Shown in pieces: positions 1 to 6,764 of a stretch of 15,476 nt of DNA. The stretch comes from Thermoplasmata archaeon (GTDB lineage: Archaea > Thermoplasmatota > Thermoplasmata > Thermoplasmatales > Aciduliprofundaceae). Numbering within the stretch: the stretch's first letter is position 1; each line of letters begins with the position of its first letter. Where the stretch lies: positions 1 through 15,476 of the forward strand of contig JAGHBQ010000100.1 in the NCBI GenBank assembly GCA_021160945.1. Reading direction: 5' to 3'. The notes beneath the pieces are model-generated. The model had not been told where the DNA came from and searched no databases. It saw only the letters and a program-made list of their open reading frames with translations. Both the position numbers and the translations under genes were made by a program.

Positions 1-1161
1 GAATACATCTATGATAGAATAAAGAGAGGTGGACGATTCGGGGTTCTCACAGGTCTGATGCCTTCCGGGAAAATGCATTTCGGACACAAGATGACAATTG
101 ACCAGGTGGTGTATTATCAGAACCTGGGTGCAGATATTCACATCACCGTTGCGGACATAGAGGCTTTTGCATCCCGTGGAATATCCCTGGAAAAGGCGAA
201 GGAGATATCGCTGGAGGAGTATGTTCCGAGTTACATCGCGCTGGGGATGAACCCTGATAGGGCAGAGGTTTATTTTCAATCAAGGAGACAGGAAGTAAAA
301 GACATCGCATGGAAACTTGCAAAAAAAGTGAATTTAAGCGAATTTCTTGCAATATACGGATTTTCCGGGGAGACTAATATGGCGCATATATTCTCCCCGC
401 TCATACAGGTGGGAGACATTCTCCATGTGCAGTACGAGAAATTTGGAGGACGCCGTCCGATAATAGTGCCTGTAGGTGTGGACCAAGATCCTCACATGAG
501 GCTAACTCGTGACATAGTTTCCAGATGGCGAATGTTCAGCATCTCTCCCCAGGAGAGGGGGATGGGAGTATTTTATAAAGGAGAGAATGTTAAAAAGAGG
601 CTGGAGGAGGCAAGGAATAAGCTTGAAGAGTGTGGATTTCAAAAATTTGAAATGAATGTGCCTTATAGAGCACTCTATGTTCTGGATGCAGCGCCACAGG
701 ATTACATTAGGATAGATGATGCCCTAATATCCTTAGAGAAAAATTTCAATCTTGAGAGTTTTTATCCTCCAGCAGCCACATACCATCGTCTTATGACAGG
801 TCTCACTGGAGGGAAGATGTCATCCTCTATGCCCGAGACCGCTATATTTCTCACAGATAGTCCAGAGGAGGCCATGAAGAAGGTCAGAAATGCAAAGACA
901 GGAGGCGGTGCAACGCTGGAGGAGCACAGGAAATACGGAGGCAATCCGGAGATATGTGCAGTGTACGAACTCTTTGTGTATCATCTTGTGGACGATGACC
1001 GCTATCTCCGGAAAATATATGAAGACTGCAAAGCAGGTGAGCGTGTATGTGGAGCGTGCAAAAAGGAGGCTACAGAACTCCTTACCCAGTGGCTGAGGGA
1101 TCTTCATGAAAGAAGAGAGTGGGCAAAAGAGCACGTTAAGGACATTGTCTCTTGGGATTAG
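1..1161 (+). CDS. trpS: Tryptophan--tRNA ligase, 5' end missing (window edge)
   Basis: Class I aminoacyl-tRNA synthetase that charges tRNA(Trp) in the cytosol. The frame is open from base 1, so the N-terminus lies outside the window. The Met codon at 58 is internal, because the residues before it (RFGVLTGLMPSGKMHFGH) continue the first Rossmann strand leading into the HIGH motif. Visible signatures are the HIGH variant HFGH at bases 76-87, the VDQDPHMRLTRDI segment in the middle, and KMSSS from base 814. A C-terminal helical region containing GGNPEICAVYELFVYHL follows, typical of archaeal TrpRS. Between the LTRDI segment and the YHRLMTGLTGGKMSSS segment there are roughly 80 residues that may be a lineage-specific insertion; I could not align it. 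The stop is TAG at 1159-1161. The family call is firm, with TyrRS the only near alternative. Confidence 0.93.
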   Translation, partial: EYIYDRIKRGGRFGVLTGLMPSGKMHFGHKMTIDQVVYYQNLGADIHITVADIEAFASRGISLEKAKEISLEEYVPSYIALGMNPDRAEVYFQSRRQEVKDIAWKLAKKVNLSEFLAIYGFSGETNMAHIFSPLIQVGDILHVQYEKFGGRRPIIVPVGVDQDPHMRLTRDIVSRWRMFSISPQERGMGVFYKGENVKKRLEEARNKLEECGFQKFEMNVPYRALYVLDAAPQDYIRIDDALISLEKNFNLESFYPPAATYHRLMTGLTGGKMSSSMPETAIFLTDSPEEAMKKVRNAKTGGGATLEEHRKYGGNPEICAVYELFVYHLVDDDRYLRKIYEDCKAGERVCGACKKEATELLTQWLRDLHERREWAKEHVKDIVSWD

Positions 1162-1165
1162 GATA

Positions 1166-1177
1166 AAAGTTAAATAG
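1166..1177 (+). promoter_or_regulatory. TATA-like box for the 38-aa gene
   Basis: The A/T-rich box AAAGTTAAATAG lies just after the trpS stop. A start of transcription about 25 bp downstream (near 1198) would leave a leader of about 22 nt that includes the GGTGGGTGGG at 1205-1214. The call rests on spacing and composition only. Confidence 0.4.
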
Positions 1178-1219
1178 TTATCATATTCCCCTTATTTTGA
1201 TTATGGTGGGTGGGCTTCA

Positions 1220-1336
1220 ATGAAAAAGAGGTTTGAAATAGACCCATTTGGCACCATAATGATTGTGGAGAGAGATGAAAACTGCTTGGCTGGAGAACTA
1301 AATGGGAAAAGATATGTTATTTACAAAGAGCCTTGA
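1220..1336 (+). CDS. Probable 38-aa small protein, function unknown
   Basis: Short frame MKKRFEIDPFGTIMIVERD... ending in KRYVIYKEP, with ATG at 1220 and TGA at 1334-1336. It is supported by a TATA-like box at 1166-1177 and by the purine-rich GGTGGGTGGG at 1205-1214, which ends 5 nt before the ATG and could pair with the 16S tail. The peptide alternates hydrophobic and charged residues (FEIDPFGTIMIVERD, GKRYVIYKEP), which suggests a small beta-strand fold, with one Cys and no membrane segment. It fills most of the gap between trpS and the convergent rnz and overlaps the rnz 3' end by 16 bp. An ATG at 1203 opens only six codons and was not used. I do not recognise the family. It could be a chance frame, but the start signals argue for a gene. 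Confidence 0.5.
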   Translation: MKKRFEIDPFGTIMIVERDENCLAGELNGKRYVIYKEP

Positions 1337-2250
1337 TTCTTTCGCACTTTCACAACAACTTCCTCCAGATCTCTGACCACTCTGCTTCTCGGGAATATTG
1401 CTTTTGCCTCTTTTTCTATCGAAGAGGTGTTTTTATATCTAGGACTTATATGAACTAAAAGAAGTTCTCCCACTCTAGCATTCTTTGCAATAAGTGCTGC
1501 CTGTCTTGCGCTGCTGTGACCATACTGATTTGCCTTCTCCTCAAGCGAAGATTCTACTGTCGCCTCGTGGATCAGTATATCGGTATCCCTTGCAAAATCT
1601 TCCATCTCTTTTATAGGGGCAGTATCCCCCGAATAAACTATTTTTCTGCCAATTCTTATACCGCCCCTCACATCCTCTATACTTATCCTTTTGCCATTAT
1701 GGATTATCTCTCCCTCTTTTCTAAGTTTTTCCAGGATTTTACTATCAAGCCTATACTTATCCGCCTTCTTTTTATCTATTCGAGGTATATCCTTTTCCTT
1801 GAAAGCGTATGCCAGGGTTGGCACTGGATGCGCGACTTTCAGCGTGGAAATTGTATAATCTCCAAAATCCAGAGTTTCTCCTCCTTCCAGCTCGTACAAT
1901 TTAATGGGGAATGTGAGGGAATAGTATCCCAAGGAAAGATAGTTGGTTAGAATATCTACTGTTCTACTTGGTCCATAAATTTCCAGAGGCTCTTTTCTAT
2001 CATTGAGAGTCATTGTCTGAATGAGTCCCGCAAGACCGAGAAAATGGTCTCCATGGTAATGGGTGATAAAGATTCTTTTGATTTTCATAAAGCTCATATT
2101 TGTATGCATCATCTGTCTCTGCGTCCCCTCGCCACAATCAAAGAGAAGAACCTCACTATCCACCTGAAGCCCTATACTTATTACATTTCTATCAGGAGAA
2201 GGCCATGAACCTCCAGTTCCGAAAAAGATGATGCGGACTGTGGATGCCAT
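1321..2250 (-). CDS. rnz: Ribonuclease Z (tRNA 3'-endonuclease)
   Basis: Metallo-beta-lactamase-fold endonuclease that cuts the 3' trailer from precursor tRNAs, leaving the end for CCA addition. The 309-aa length is normal for the short (RNase Z-S) form. The N-terminus has the GTGGSWPSPDRN substrate loop (about 11-22). The zinc-binding motif HYHGDH is at 64-69, followed by FLGLAG. Further ligands are the His of VAHPVP, the Asp of YSGDTAP and the His of HEAT, and a conserved GHSSARQAA follows. The central segment, about 150-195 (KADKYRLDSKILEKLRKEGE), matches the family's flexible part before the last metal ligands. The ATG at 2250 is about 30 bp below a TATA-like element, so the message may be leaderless or nearly so. 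The gene is divergent from aIF5B, with 73 bp between the starts. Confidence 0.96.
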   Translation of the reverse strand: MASTVRIIFFGTGGSWPSPDRNVISIGLQVDSEVLLFDCGEGTQRQMMHTNMSFMKIKRIFITHYHGDHFLGLAGLIQTMTLNDRKEPLEIYGPSRTVDILTNYLSLGYYSLTFPIKLYELEGGETLDFGDYTISTLKVAHPVPTLAYAFKEKDIPRIDKKKADKYRLDSKILEKLRKEGEIIHNGKRISIEDVRGGIRIGRKIVYSGDTAPIKEMEDFARDTDILIHEATVESSLEEKANQYGHSSARQAALIAKNARVGELLLVHISPRYKNTSSIEKEAKAIFPRSRVVRDLEEVVVKVRKNQGSL

Positions 2251-2275
2251 AATAAAACCATATTGCCTCTAAACA

Positions 2276-2285
2276 CTTAAATTTT
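2276..2285 (-). promoter_or_regulatory. TATA-like box for rnz
   Basis: On the minus strand AAAATTTAAG is centred about 30 bp upstream of the rnz ATG. It sits in the 73-bp divergent gap shared with the aIF5B promoter, so the two core promoters are nearly back to back. The call rests on sequence and spacing only. Confidence 0.45.
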
Positions 2286-2295
2286 ATTGGATTTA

Positions 2296-2307
2296 GCAAT
2301 TTAAAAG
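2296..2307 (+). promoter_or_regulatory. TATA-like box for aIF5B
   Basis: The A/T-rich element GCAATTTAAAAG is centred about 23 bp upstream of the ATG at 2324. That is the spacing of a leaderless archaeal transcript. There is no clear Shine-Dalgarno sequence apart from a GGG touching the ATG. Confidence 0.4.
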
Positions 2308-2323
2308 AAAACCATTAAAAGGG

Positions 2324-4087
2324 ATGGAACAATCACGGATTGAAATGAGTATCAGGCAACCAATAGTGAGTGTTCTTGGTCATGTGGATCATGGCAAAAC
2401 CACACTTCTTGACAGGATTAGAGGTACTTCTGTTGCCCAGAGAGAGGCAGGAAAAATAACCCAGCACATAGGAGCCACGGAGGTTCCCATAGATATCATT
2501 TACCGAATTTGCGGTAAATTAATAAAAAGAGAGTTTAAAGTTCCGGGTCTTCTTTTCATAGATACGCCAGGTCATGAAGCTTTCACCACCCTAAGAGCGA
2601 GGGGTGGAAGTCTTGCTGATCTGGCAGTTCTAGTTATAGATATAAACGAAGGCATAATGCCTCAGACGGTAGAGTCCATAAATATTCTTAAAAGATATCG
2701 CACACCCTTTGTGATTGCTGCAAACAAAATAGACCTTATTTTCGGATGGAAAAACTGCGAAAATGAACCATTCGTTGTTGCAATTCAAAAGCAGAAGGAA
2801 AGAGTTCAGACAGCCATTGATGAAAAGATATATTCCATAGTGGAAAAGCTCTATGAAATGGGTTTTTCAGCAGAGCGGTATGATCGAATCTCCGATTTCA
2901 CACAGAATGTTGCCATAATTCCGATGAGTGCCAAGCTGGGTACAGGCATTGCGGATCTTCTTCTTGTTCTGGTTGGTCTTGCTCAAAAATTTCTTGAAAG
3001 ACATCTGCGTACAGAGGAAGGACCAGGGGAAGGTACAGTTCTTGAGGTAAAAGAGGAGCGTGGATTAGGCAAGACAATAGATGTAATTGTTTATTCTGGT
3101 ACATTTAGAAAAGGGGATACCATAGTTGTGGGAAGCACCACATCTGAACCAATAGTAACCAAGATAAAGGCTATCCTAAAACCTAAGCCCCTAGATGAGA
3201 TGAGAGATCCACGAGATAGATTTCTAAGTGTGAAAGAGGTTCATGCTGCCGCGGGCATAAAAATAGCCGCACCAAGTCTGGAGAATGCCCTAGCGGGCTC
3301 TCCGGTTATAGTTGCCAATGAGAATATTCAGGATGTAGTGAATAGGGTAAAGAAAGAAACTGGGATAAATATAGAGCTTCAGGAGGAGGGTGTGGTGGTA
3401 AAAGCAGATGCCCTTGGCTCTTTAGAGGCACTCGCTTACGAGTTAAAGCAGGAAGGTATACCCATAAAGAAGGCAGATATAGGGGACATAAGCAAAAGGG
3501 ATATTGTGGACTCTTTAACGATAAGAAATCCGCTTTATCGCGTCATTCTTGGATTCAATGTTCGTGTTCTTCCAGAGGCGGAGAAAGAGGCCCATAAAAT
3601 AAAGATTTTCACCAACAATGTGATTTACAAAATAATTGAGGATTACAAGGAATGGATGGAGCAGAAAAAAAGAGAGCTTGAGGCGGAGAAGAGAATGGAA
3701 ATTACCTTCCCTGGAAAGTTTAAGATACTTCCCGAATATGTATTTCGTTTAAGCAAGCCAGCCATAGTTGGAGTACGCGTATTAGGTGGTAGAATTCGGG
3801 TAGGGCAAAGAATTCTTAGAGAAGACGGAAGAGTTGTGGGCAGAATAAAGAGCATAAGGAAGGATGATACCAACGTTTTGGAGGCAATAATGGGGGAAGA
3901 GGTTGCCATAGCCATAGATGATGTAACCATTGGTAGACAATTAAAAGCTGGAGAGGTCTATTACATAGATATACCCGAGGCTCATGGTAGGAAGTTATTC
4001 AAAATGAATTTGAGCTATGAAGAACAACAGGTTCTGGAGGAGATAGCTGGAATTAAAAGAAAGGAAAAACCCTTCTGGGGACTGTAA
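2324..4087 (+). CDS. infB: Translation initiation factor aIF5B (IF-2 homologue)
   Basis: Translational GTPase that promotes initiator-tRNA binding and ribosomal subunit joining. At 587 aa it has the usual archaeal length, without the long N-terminal extension of eukaryotic eIF5B and without an intein. GTPase motifs are all present: G1 GHVDHGKT (19-26), the switch I region GKITQHIGAT (43-52), G3 DTPGHE (80-85), G4 NKID (134-137) and G5 SAK (202-204). They are followed by the domain II beta-barrel (from about 230), domain III (about 330-430) and the C-terminal domain IV barrel (VRVLGGRIRVGQRI). Two starts are possible, M1 (2324) and M8 (MSIRQP). M1 is chosen because a TATA-like element lies about 23 bp upstream. 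alaX begins 33 bp downstream with its own TATA-like box. Confidence 0.97.
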   Translation: MEQSRIEMSIRQPIVSVLGHVDHGKTTLLDRIRGTSVAQREAGKITQHIGATEVPIDIIYRICGKLIKREFKVPGLLFIDTPGHEAFTTLRARGGSLADLAVLVIDINEGIMPQTVESINILKRYRTPFVIAANKIDLIFGWKNCENEPFVVAIQKQKERVQTAIDEKIYSIVEKLYEMGFSAERYDRISDFTQNVAIIPMSAKLGTGIADLLLVLVGLAQKFLERHLRTEEGPGEGTVLEVKEERGLGKTIDVIVYSGTFRKGDTIVVGSTTSEPIVTKIKAILKPKPLDEMRDPRDRFLSVKEVHAAAGIKIAAPSLENALAGSPVIVANENIQDVVNRVKKETGINIELQEEGVVVKADALGSLEALAYELKQEGIPIKKADIGDISKRDIVDSLTIRNPLYRVILGFNVRVLPEAEKEAHKIKIFTNNVIYKIIEDYKEWMEQKKRELEAEKRMEITFPGKFKILPEYVFRLSKPAIVGVRVLGGRIRVGQRILREDGRVVGRIKSIRKDDTNVLEAIMGEEVAIAIDDVTIGRQLKAGEVYYIDIPEAHGRKLFKMNLSYEEQQVLEEIAGIKRKEKPFWGL

Positions 4088-4089
4088 AA

Positions 4090-4099
4090 GATAAATATC
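4090..4099 (+). promoter_or_regulatory. TATA-like box for alaX
   Basis: GATAAATATC lies directly after the aIF5B stop and is centred about 26 bp before the alaX ATG. The stretch between it and the ATG is pyrimidine-rich with no Shine-Dalgarno, consistent with a leaderless message independent of aIF5B. Confidence 0.55.
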
Positions 4100-4120
4100 C
4101 TGTGCTTATTTCCTCTCTCT

Positions 4121-4570
4121 ATGGAGGATGTGGAAATAAGGACGCACACAGCCCTTCATGTCCTCAAGGGTGCTGTTGTTAGGGTTCTGGGTGCCAAATG
4201 GACAGCCAGTGTGTATGTGAAAGGTTTCCATGGAAGATTGACTGTGAAGTTTGAAAGAAAACCCTCACAAGAGGAGATTAAGAAAATTGAAAAGCTGAGC
4301 AATGAAAAAATAAGGGAAAATGTTCCAATAAAAATTTACACCTTACCCAGGGAGGAGGCAGAGAAAAAATTTGGCAAAGAGATTTATGATCTTTTTCCTA
4401 TACCCGATGATGTAAGAACCTTAAAGATTGTTGTTATCAAAAACTGGAATGTGAATGCTTGTAATAAGGAGCATACACAGACAACAGATGAAATAGGAAG
4501 CATAAAAATAAGGAAAACAAGATATCGCAAATCAAAACAGTTGCTGGAAATAAGCTTTGATGTGGAGTAA
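4121..4570 (+). CDS. alaX: AlaX-type free-standing alanyl-tRNA editing protein (short form)
   Basis: Trans-editing hydrolase related to the editing domain of AlaRS, expected to clear mischarged tRNA(Ala), typically Ser-tRNA(Ala). The zinc ligands are visible as H9xxxH13 (HTALH) and C114xxxH118 (CNKEH). At 149 aa it has the size of the small AlaX class, which carries only the editing core and lacks the glycine-rich N-terminal domain. The ATG at 4121 is about 26 bp below a TATA-like box. It follows aIF5B in the same direction but seems to have its own promoter. The last two codons and the stop (GTG GAG TAA) are also the first bases of a direct repeat flanking the decayed IS downstream. The reading frame therefore survived that insertion unchanged. 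Substrate specificity is inferred from the family. Confidence 0.9.
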   Translation: MEDVEIRTHTALHVLKGAVVRVLGAKWTASVYVKGFHGRLTVKFERKPSQEEIKKIEKLSNEKIRENVPIKIYTLPREEAEKKFGKEIYDLFPIPDDVRTLKIVVIKNWNVNACNKEHTQTTDEIGSIKIRKTRYRKSKQLLEISFDVE

Positions 4571-4581
4571 AAAGGAGGGGG
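4562..4581 (+). repeat. Left direct repeat (probable target-site duplication) of the decayed IS
   Basis: It starts GTGGAGTAAAAAG, identical over 13 bp to 4924-4936, and the likeness continues as GGAGG against GAGG with one gap. It ends exactly where the left inverted repeat begins (4582) and contains the end of alaX. Confidence 0.65.
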
Positions 4582-4923
4582 TGTTGTCTGGAAAATACTT
4601 CGCAAAGATATATATGAGGAATTGATGCACAAGAAACAGAAGCTGAGCTATGAGGACAAGATGCACATAGCGAAGGACATAGTGGAGCACGGGTTAGCTA
4701 CGAAGTATGTGGCGAAGCTTTACGATATAAGTGTGAGATGGGCGCAGATAATTGCGTCAGACATCACATGTCCCTCAATCTCCATGAGCTTGAAACTCCG
4801 GAGAAGGCATTCTACAGAAAAGCACAGGATATAATGCCTGGCAATTTTCTAAGGTTAGTTGAGAATATGATAGGAGGTGCTAATGATGACACACAACCGA
4901 CGAACTGATTTCCAGATACCACA
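4582..4923 (+). mobile_element. Decayed insertion sequence, 342 bp, with terminal inverted repeats
   Basis: The left end, 4582-4603, begins TGTTGTCTGGAAAATACTTC. The right end, read on the minus strand from 4923, begins TGTGGTATCTGGAAATCAGT. With one 2-nt gap they share TGT, GT, CTGGAAA and TTCG, about 17 of 21 aligned bases. Long direct repeats abut both ends. Inside is a transposase remnant with HTH and C-terminal segments only. TGT ends, a DDE-type tail and long target duplications recall the IS481 and IS1202 groups, but the family is a guess. The element is too short to encode a working transposase. It is either a dead copy or a deletion derivative that would need a transposase from elsewhere. 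Confidence 0.72.
4622..4908 (+). pseudogene. Transposase remnant: HTH N-terminus joined to C-terminal tail, DDE core deleted
   Basis: The first part, from the TTG at 4622 (ATG at 4625), reads HKKQKLSYEDKMHIAKD... to ISVRWAQ. This is a helix-turn-helix of the kind found at the start of IS481/IS3-like transposases (LATKYVAKLYDISVRWAQ). In that frame the sequence stops making sense after about 4755. In another frame, from 4759 to the TGA at 4906-4908, it reads RHHMSLNLHELETPEKAF, then YRKAQDIMPGNF and on. That resembles the R-P-H-x-S-L...TPxxxF tail of rve-type DDE transposases. The catalytic middle, about 200 residues or more, is missing and the two pieces are out of frame, so this is a broken gene. 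Codons such as GCG AAG and GTG GAG CAC GGG look more G+C-rich than those of the neighbours, consistent with foreign origin. The stop lies within the right inverted repeat. Confidence 0.72.
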
Positions 4924-4942
4924 GTGGAGTAAAAAGAGGTGA
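4924..4942 (+). repeat. Right direct repeat (probable target-site duplication)
   Basis: GTGGAGTAAAAAG followed by AGGTG directly follows the right inverted repeat. It matches the 3' end of alaX plus downstream bases at 4562. Its copy of GTGGAGTAA is not part of any gene here. Confidence 0.62.
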
Positions 4943-4945
4943 AAA

Positions 4946-4955
4946 AATTAAATAT
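4946..4955 (+). promoter_or_regulatory. TATA-like box for the purine permease
   Basis: AATTAAATAT lies about 34 bp upstream of the ATG at 4985, which would give a very short leader. A GGTGG at 4976-4980 could act as Shine-Dalgarno with a 4-nt spacer. The box lies just outside the right direct repeat of the decayed IS. Confidence 0.4.
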
Positions 4956-4984
4956 CCGAAAGACATATTTACTTTGGTGGCTGC

Positions 4985-6376
4985 ATGACATGGACTGAAA
5001 AACTTGACTCGTTTTTTGGAATAAGTGAAAAGGGCTCAACAGTGAGAACAGAGATTATTGCAGGCTTCACTACCTTTATGACTATGGCCTACATTATTTT
5101 TGTTAATCCAGCTATACTCAGTCAGACAGGCATGCCCTTTGCTCCCTTGGTCACAACAACGGTGATAGCTACTGCAGTGGCTACTATTATCATGGGTCTC
5201 TATGCAAAAAAACCATACGCACTGGCTCCAGGGATGGGTCTCAATGCGTACTTTACCTACAGCGTGGTAATAGTAATGGGTTATACATGGCAAATCGCCT
5301 TGGCGGCAGTTTTCATAGAAGGCTTGATTTTCATTGTGCTATCTGTCACAAAAGTACGTACTATGGTAGCCAACGCATTTCCCGTAGCCCTCAAATACTC
5401 CATTGGCGCGGGAATAGGACTGTTTCTGACATTTATAGGCCTGAATGATGCGCATCTCATTAGATACACTGCACAAGAACTTCTTTCCTCAGGAGAGGCT
5501 GTAGGTGTACTAGTATCTCTGAATTATATCAACGTTCCTTCAGTTGCTATAGCACTCATAGGTCTGATCATAACCATCATACTGTTTGTAAACAGAATTA
5601 AGGGAGCTCTTCTCTGGGGCATTCTGGGCTCTACAGCAATTGCAGTTATCTGGGCAACTCTCGACTCAGGAGCTGCATCCCAGTTGTATCCTGCAGGATT
5701 CTCTCTTCCATCTTCGCCTCTATCTCTGCCTGCATCCATAGCGCCTATAGCTTTACACATGGATTTTGTCGGTCTTTTTAATGTGGGAGCTATAGGTGTA
5801 ATATTTGCCTTCCTCATGGTTGATTTCTTTGATACTCTGGGTACTGTTACTGGATTATCTGCCAAAGTGGGGGATCTGGATGAGAAAGGCAACATTCCTG
5901 AGAAACCCCTCACCAGAATGCTACTCACAGACGCCATAGGCACAACATTCGGCGCCCTCCTTGGAACCTCCACAGTTACCACATATATAGAAAGCGCTGC
6001 AGGTGTAGAGGAAGGTGGCCGAACAGGTCTAACAAGCGTGGTTGTTGCTCTTCTCTTCACCATAGGCCTATTCATAACACCTATCGTTGCCTTAGTTCCA
6101 TCTGCTGCAACTGCACCTGCACTTATCCTAGTAGGTCTTTTCATGCTCTCTAACATAAGATTTGTGAATTTCGAGGATTACACCGAATACATACCTGCTT
6201 TTGTAACTCTTGTTACTATGCCCTTTACCTACAGTATTTCCAACGGTATCGGTGCAGGAATAATCACTTATGTAATTGCTAAACTGGCCAGCGGGAGATA
6301 CCGGGAGGTAAGCCCCCTGATGTACATCCTAGCTGTAATCTTTGGGATATATTTCTTCTGGCTCTACTGGCTTTAA
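4985..6376 (+). CDS. AzgA-type purine (guanine/hypoxanthine/adenine) permease
   Basis: Polytopic membrane transporter of the NCS2 superfamily, AzgA branch, importing purine bases, probably by cation symport. The 463-aa length is typical. Signatures in order: N-terminal GSTVRTEIIAGFTTFMTMAY, then APGMGLNAYFTYSVV (about 78-92), the signature DFFDTLGTVTGLSAKVGDLD (about 280-300), and GTSTVTTYIESAAGVEEGGRTG (about 323-345). These are hallmarks of AzgA and distinguish it from UraA-type uracil permeases. About 12-14 membrane spans are expected. The ATG at 4985 is preceded by GGTGG at 4976-4980. The gene is convergent with a small membrane-protein gene. A purine salvage role is inferred, and the exact base transported cannot be read from the sequence. 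Confidence 0.93.
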   Translation: MTWTEKLDSFFGISEKGSTVRTEIIAGFTTFMTMAYIIFVNPAILSQTGMPFAPLVTTTVIATAVATIIMGLYAKKPYALAPGMGLNAYFTYSVVIVMGYTWQIALAAVFIEGLIFIVLSVTKVRTMVANAFPVALKYSIGAGIGLFLTFIGLNDAHLIRYTAQELLSSGEAVGVLVSLNYINVPSVAIALIGLIITIILFVNRIKGALLWGILGSTAIAVIWATLDSGAASQLYPAGFSLPSSPLSLPASIAPIALHMDFVGLFNVGAIGVIFAFLMVDFFDTLGTVTGLSAKVGDLDEKGNIPEKPLTRMLLTDAIGTTFGALLGTSTVTTYIESAAGVEEGGRTGLTSVVVALLFTIGLFITPIVALVPSAATAPALILVGLFMLSNIRFVNFEDYTEYIPAFVTLVTMPFTYSISNGIGAGIITYVIAKLASGRYREVSPLMYILAVIFGIYFFWLYWL

Positions 6377-6381
6377 CTCCT

Positions 6382-6402
6382 TTTTATTTATTTTTTCTCC
6401 TC
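6382..6402 (+). terminator. T-rich stretch after the purine permease
   Basis: CTTTTTATTTATTTTTTCTC on the plus strand, just after the TAA of the permease, fits an archaeal oligo-T terminator. It overlaps the Lys/Glu-coding 3' end of the convergent gene, so part of the T richness is explained by AAA and GAA codons there. Confidence 0.35.
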
Positions 6403-6645
6403 AGTTTCTGGTATATATCTCTTTATGATTCTCTCGATGAAATCAGTTTCAGAGTAACCTGTAGCTATTATACTAAGTAGAAAAAGACGATCAATCTCCA
6501 CATCCCAAAGATATATTACAGCGAGTATTCCTGTGACAAATCCTATAAGAAGACTTATTAACAATCTTGCTGGATCAAACCAATCTCTTGTTTTCTTTCC
6601 CGCTGAAGCCGCTTTTTCATAGTTCTTCTTTATACCTATTATCAC
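6388..6645 (-). CDS. Small membrane protein, unknown function (85 aa)
   Basis: I do not recognise the family with confidence. The start is GTG at 6645 (MIIGIKKNYEK). A charged N-terminal segment, about 1-22, is followed by one clear hydrophobic helix at about 28-48 (LLISLLIGFVTGILAVIYLW). After that come an acidic turn, a second short hydrophobic stretch at about 53-63 (RLFLLSIIATGYS), and an amphipathic charged tail (DFIERIIKRYIPETEEKK). This charged-TM-turn-TM-charged layout resembles small archaeal viral or integrated-element membrane proteins annotated as holin-like, which is only an impression. A TATA-like box lies at 6681-6690 and no good Shine-Dalgarno is visible. It stands alone between the convergent permease and the end of the hyp operon. 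It could be the last part of the hyp transcript if transcription reads through. Confidence 0.7.
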   Translation of the reverse strand: MIIGIKKNYEKAASAGKKTRDWFDPARLLISLLIGFVTGILAVIYLWDVEIDRLFLLSIIATGYSETDFIERIIKRYIPETEEKK

Positions 6646-6680
6646 ACGAATACCTTAGCTTGCCATACCAAGAATTGATA

Positions 6681-6690
6681 TTATATAAAT
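6681..6690 (-). promoter_or_regulatory. TATA-like box for the 85-aa membrane protein
   Basis: On the minus strand ATTTATATAA lies about 41 bp upstream of the GTG at 6645, so a transcript start near 6660 would leave a leader of about 15 nt. It lies in the 119-bp gap downstream of hypE, which otherwise shows only A/T-rich sequence. Confidence 0.42.
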
Positions 6691-6764
6691 CAATACCGTT
6701 GCAACATCTATTCAACCACTAAATGTTTATATCCTAATCAATTATATAAGATCATTCATTTAAT

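Noticed and set aside
58..60. ATG at 58 as the true start of trpS
   Set aside because: The frame is open upstream to base 1 and encodes the strand that precedes the HIGH motif, so the gene is cut by the window edge.
1205..1214. GGTGGGTGGG as a G-quadruplex
   Set aside because: There are too few G-runs; a ribosome binding role explains it better.
1203..1223. ATG at 1203 as a leaderless start
   Set aside because: It opens only six codons before a TGA; the ATG at 1220 has a better frame and ribosome site.
4622..4834. 70-aa frame taken as an intact small protein
   Set aside because: Only the HTH half is sensible. The end (TCPSISMSLKLRRRHSTEKHRI) is an out-of-frame reading of the transposase tail, and the whole lies within an element with inverted repeats.
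5524..6156. 210-codon open frame on the minus strand inside the purine permease gene
   Set aside because: It is antisense to strongly conserved AzgA motifs, has a low-complexity composition rich in Pro, Thr, Val and Arg, and resembles no family.
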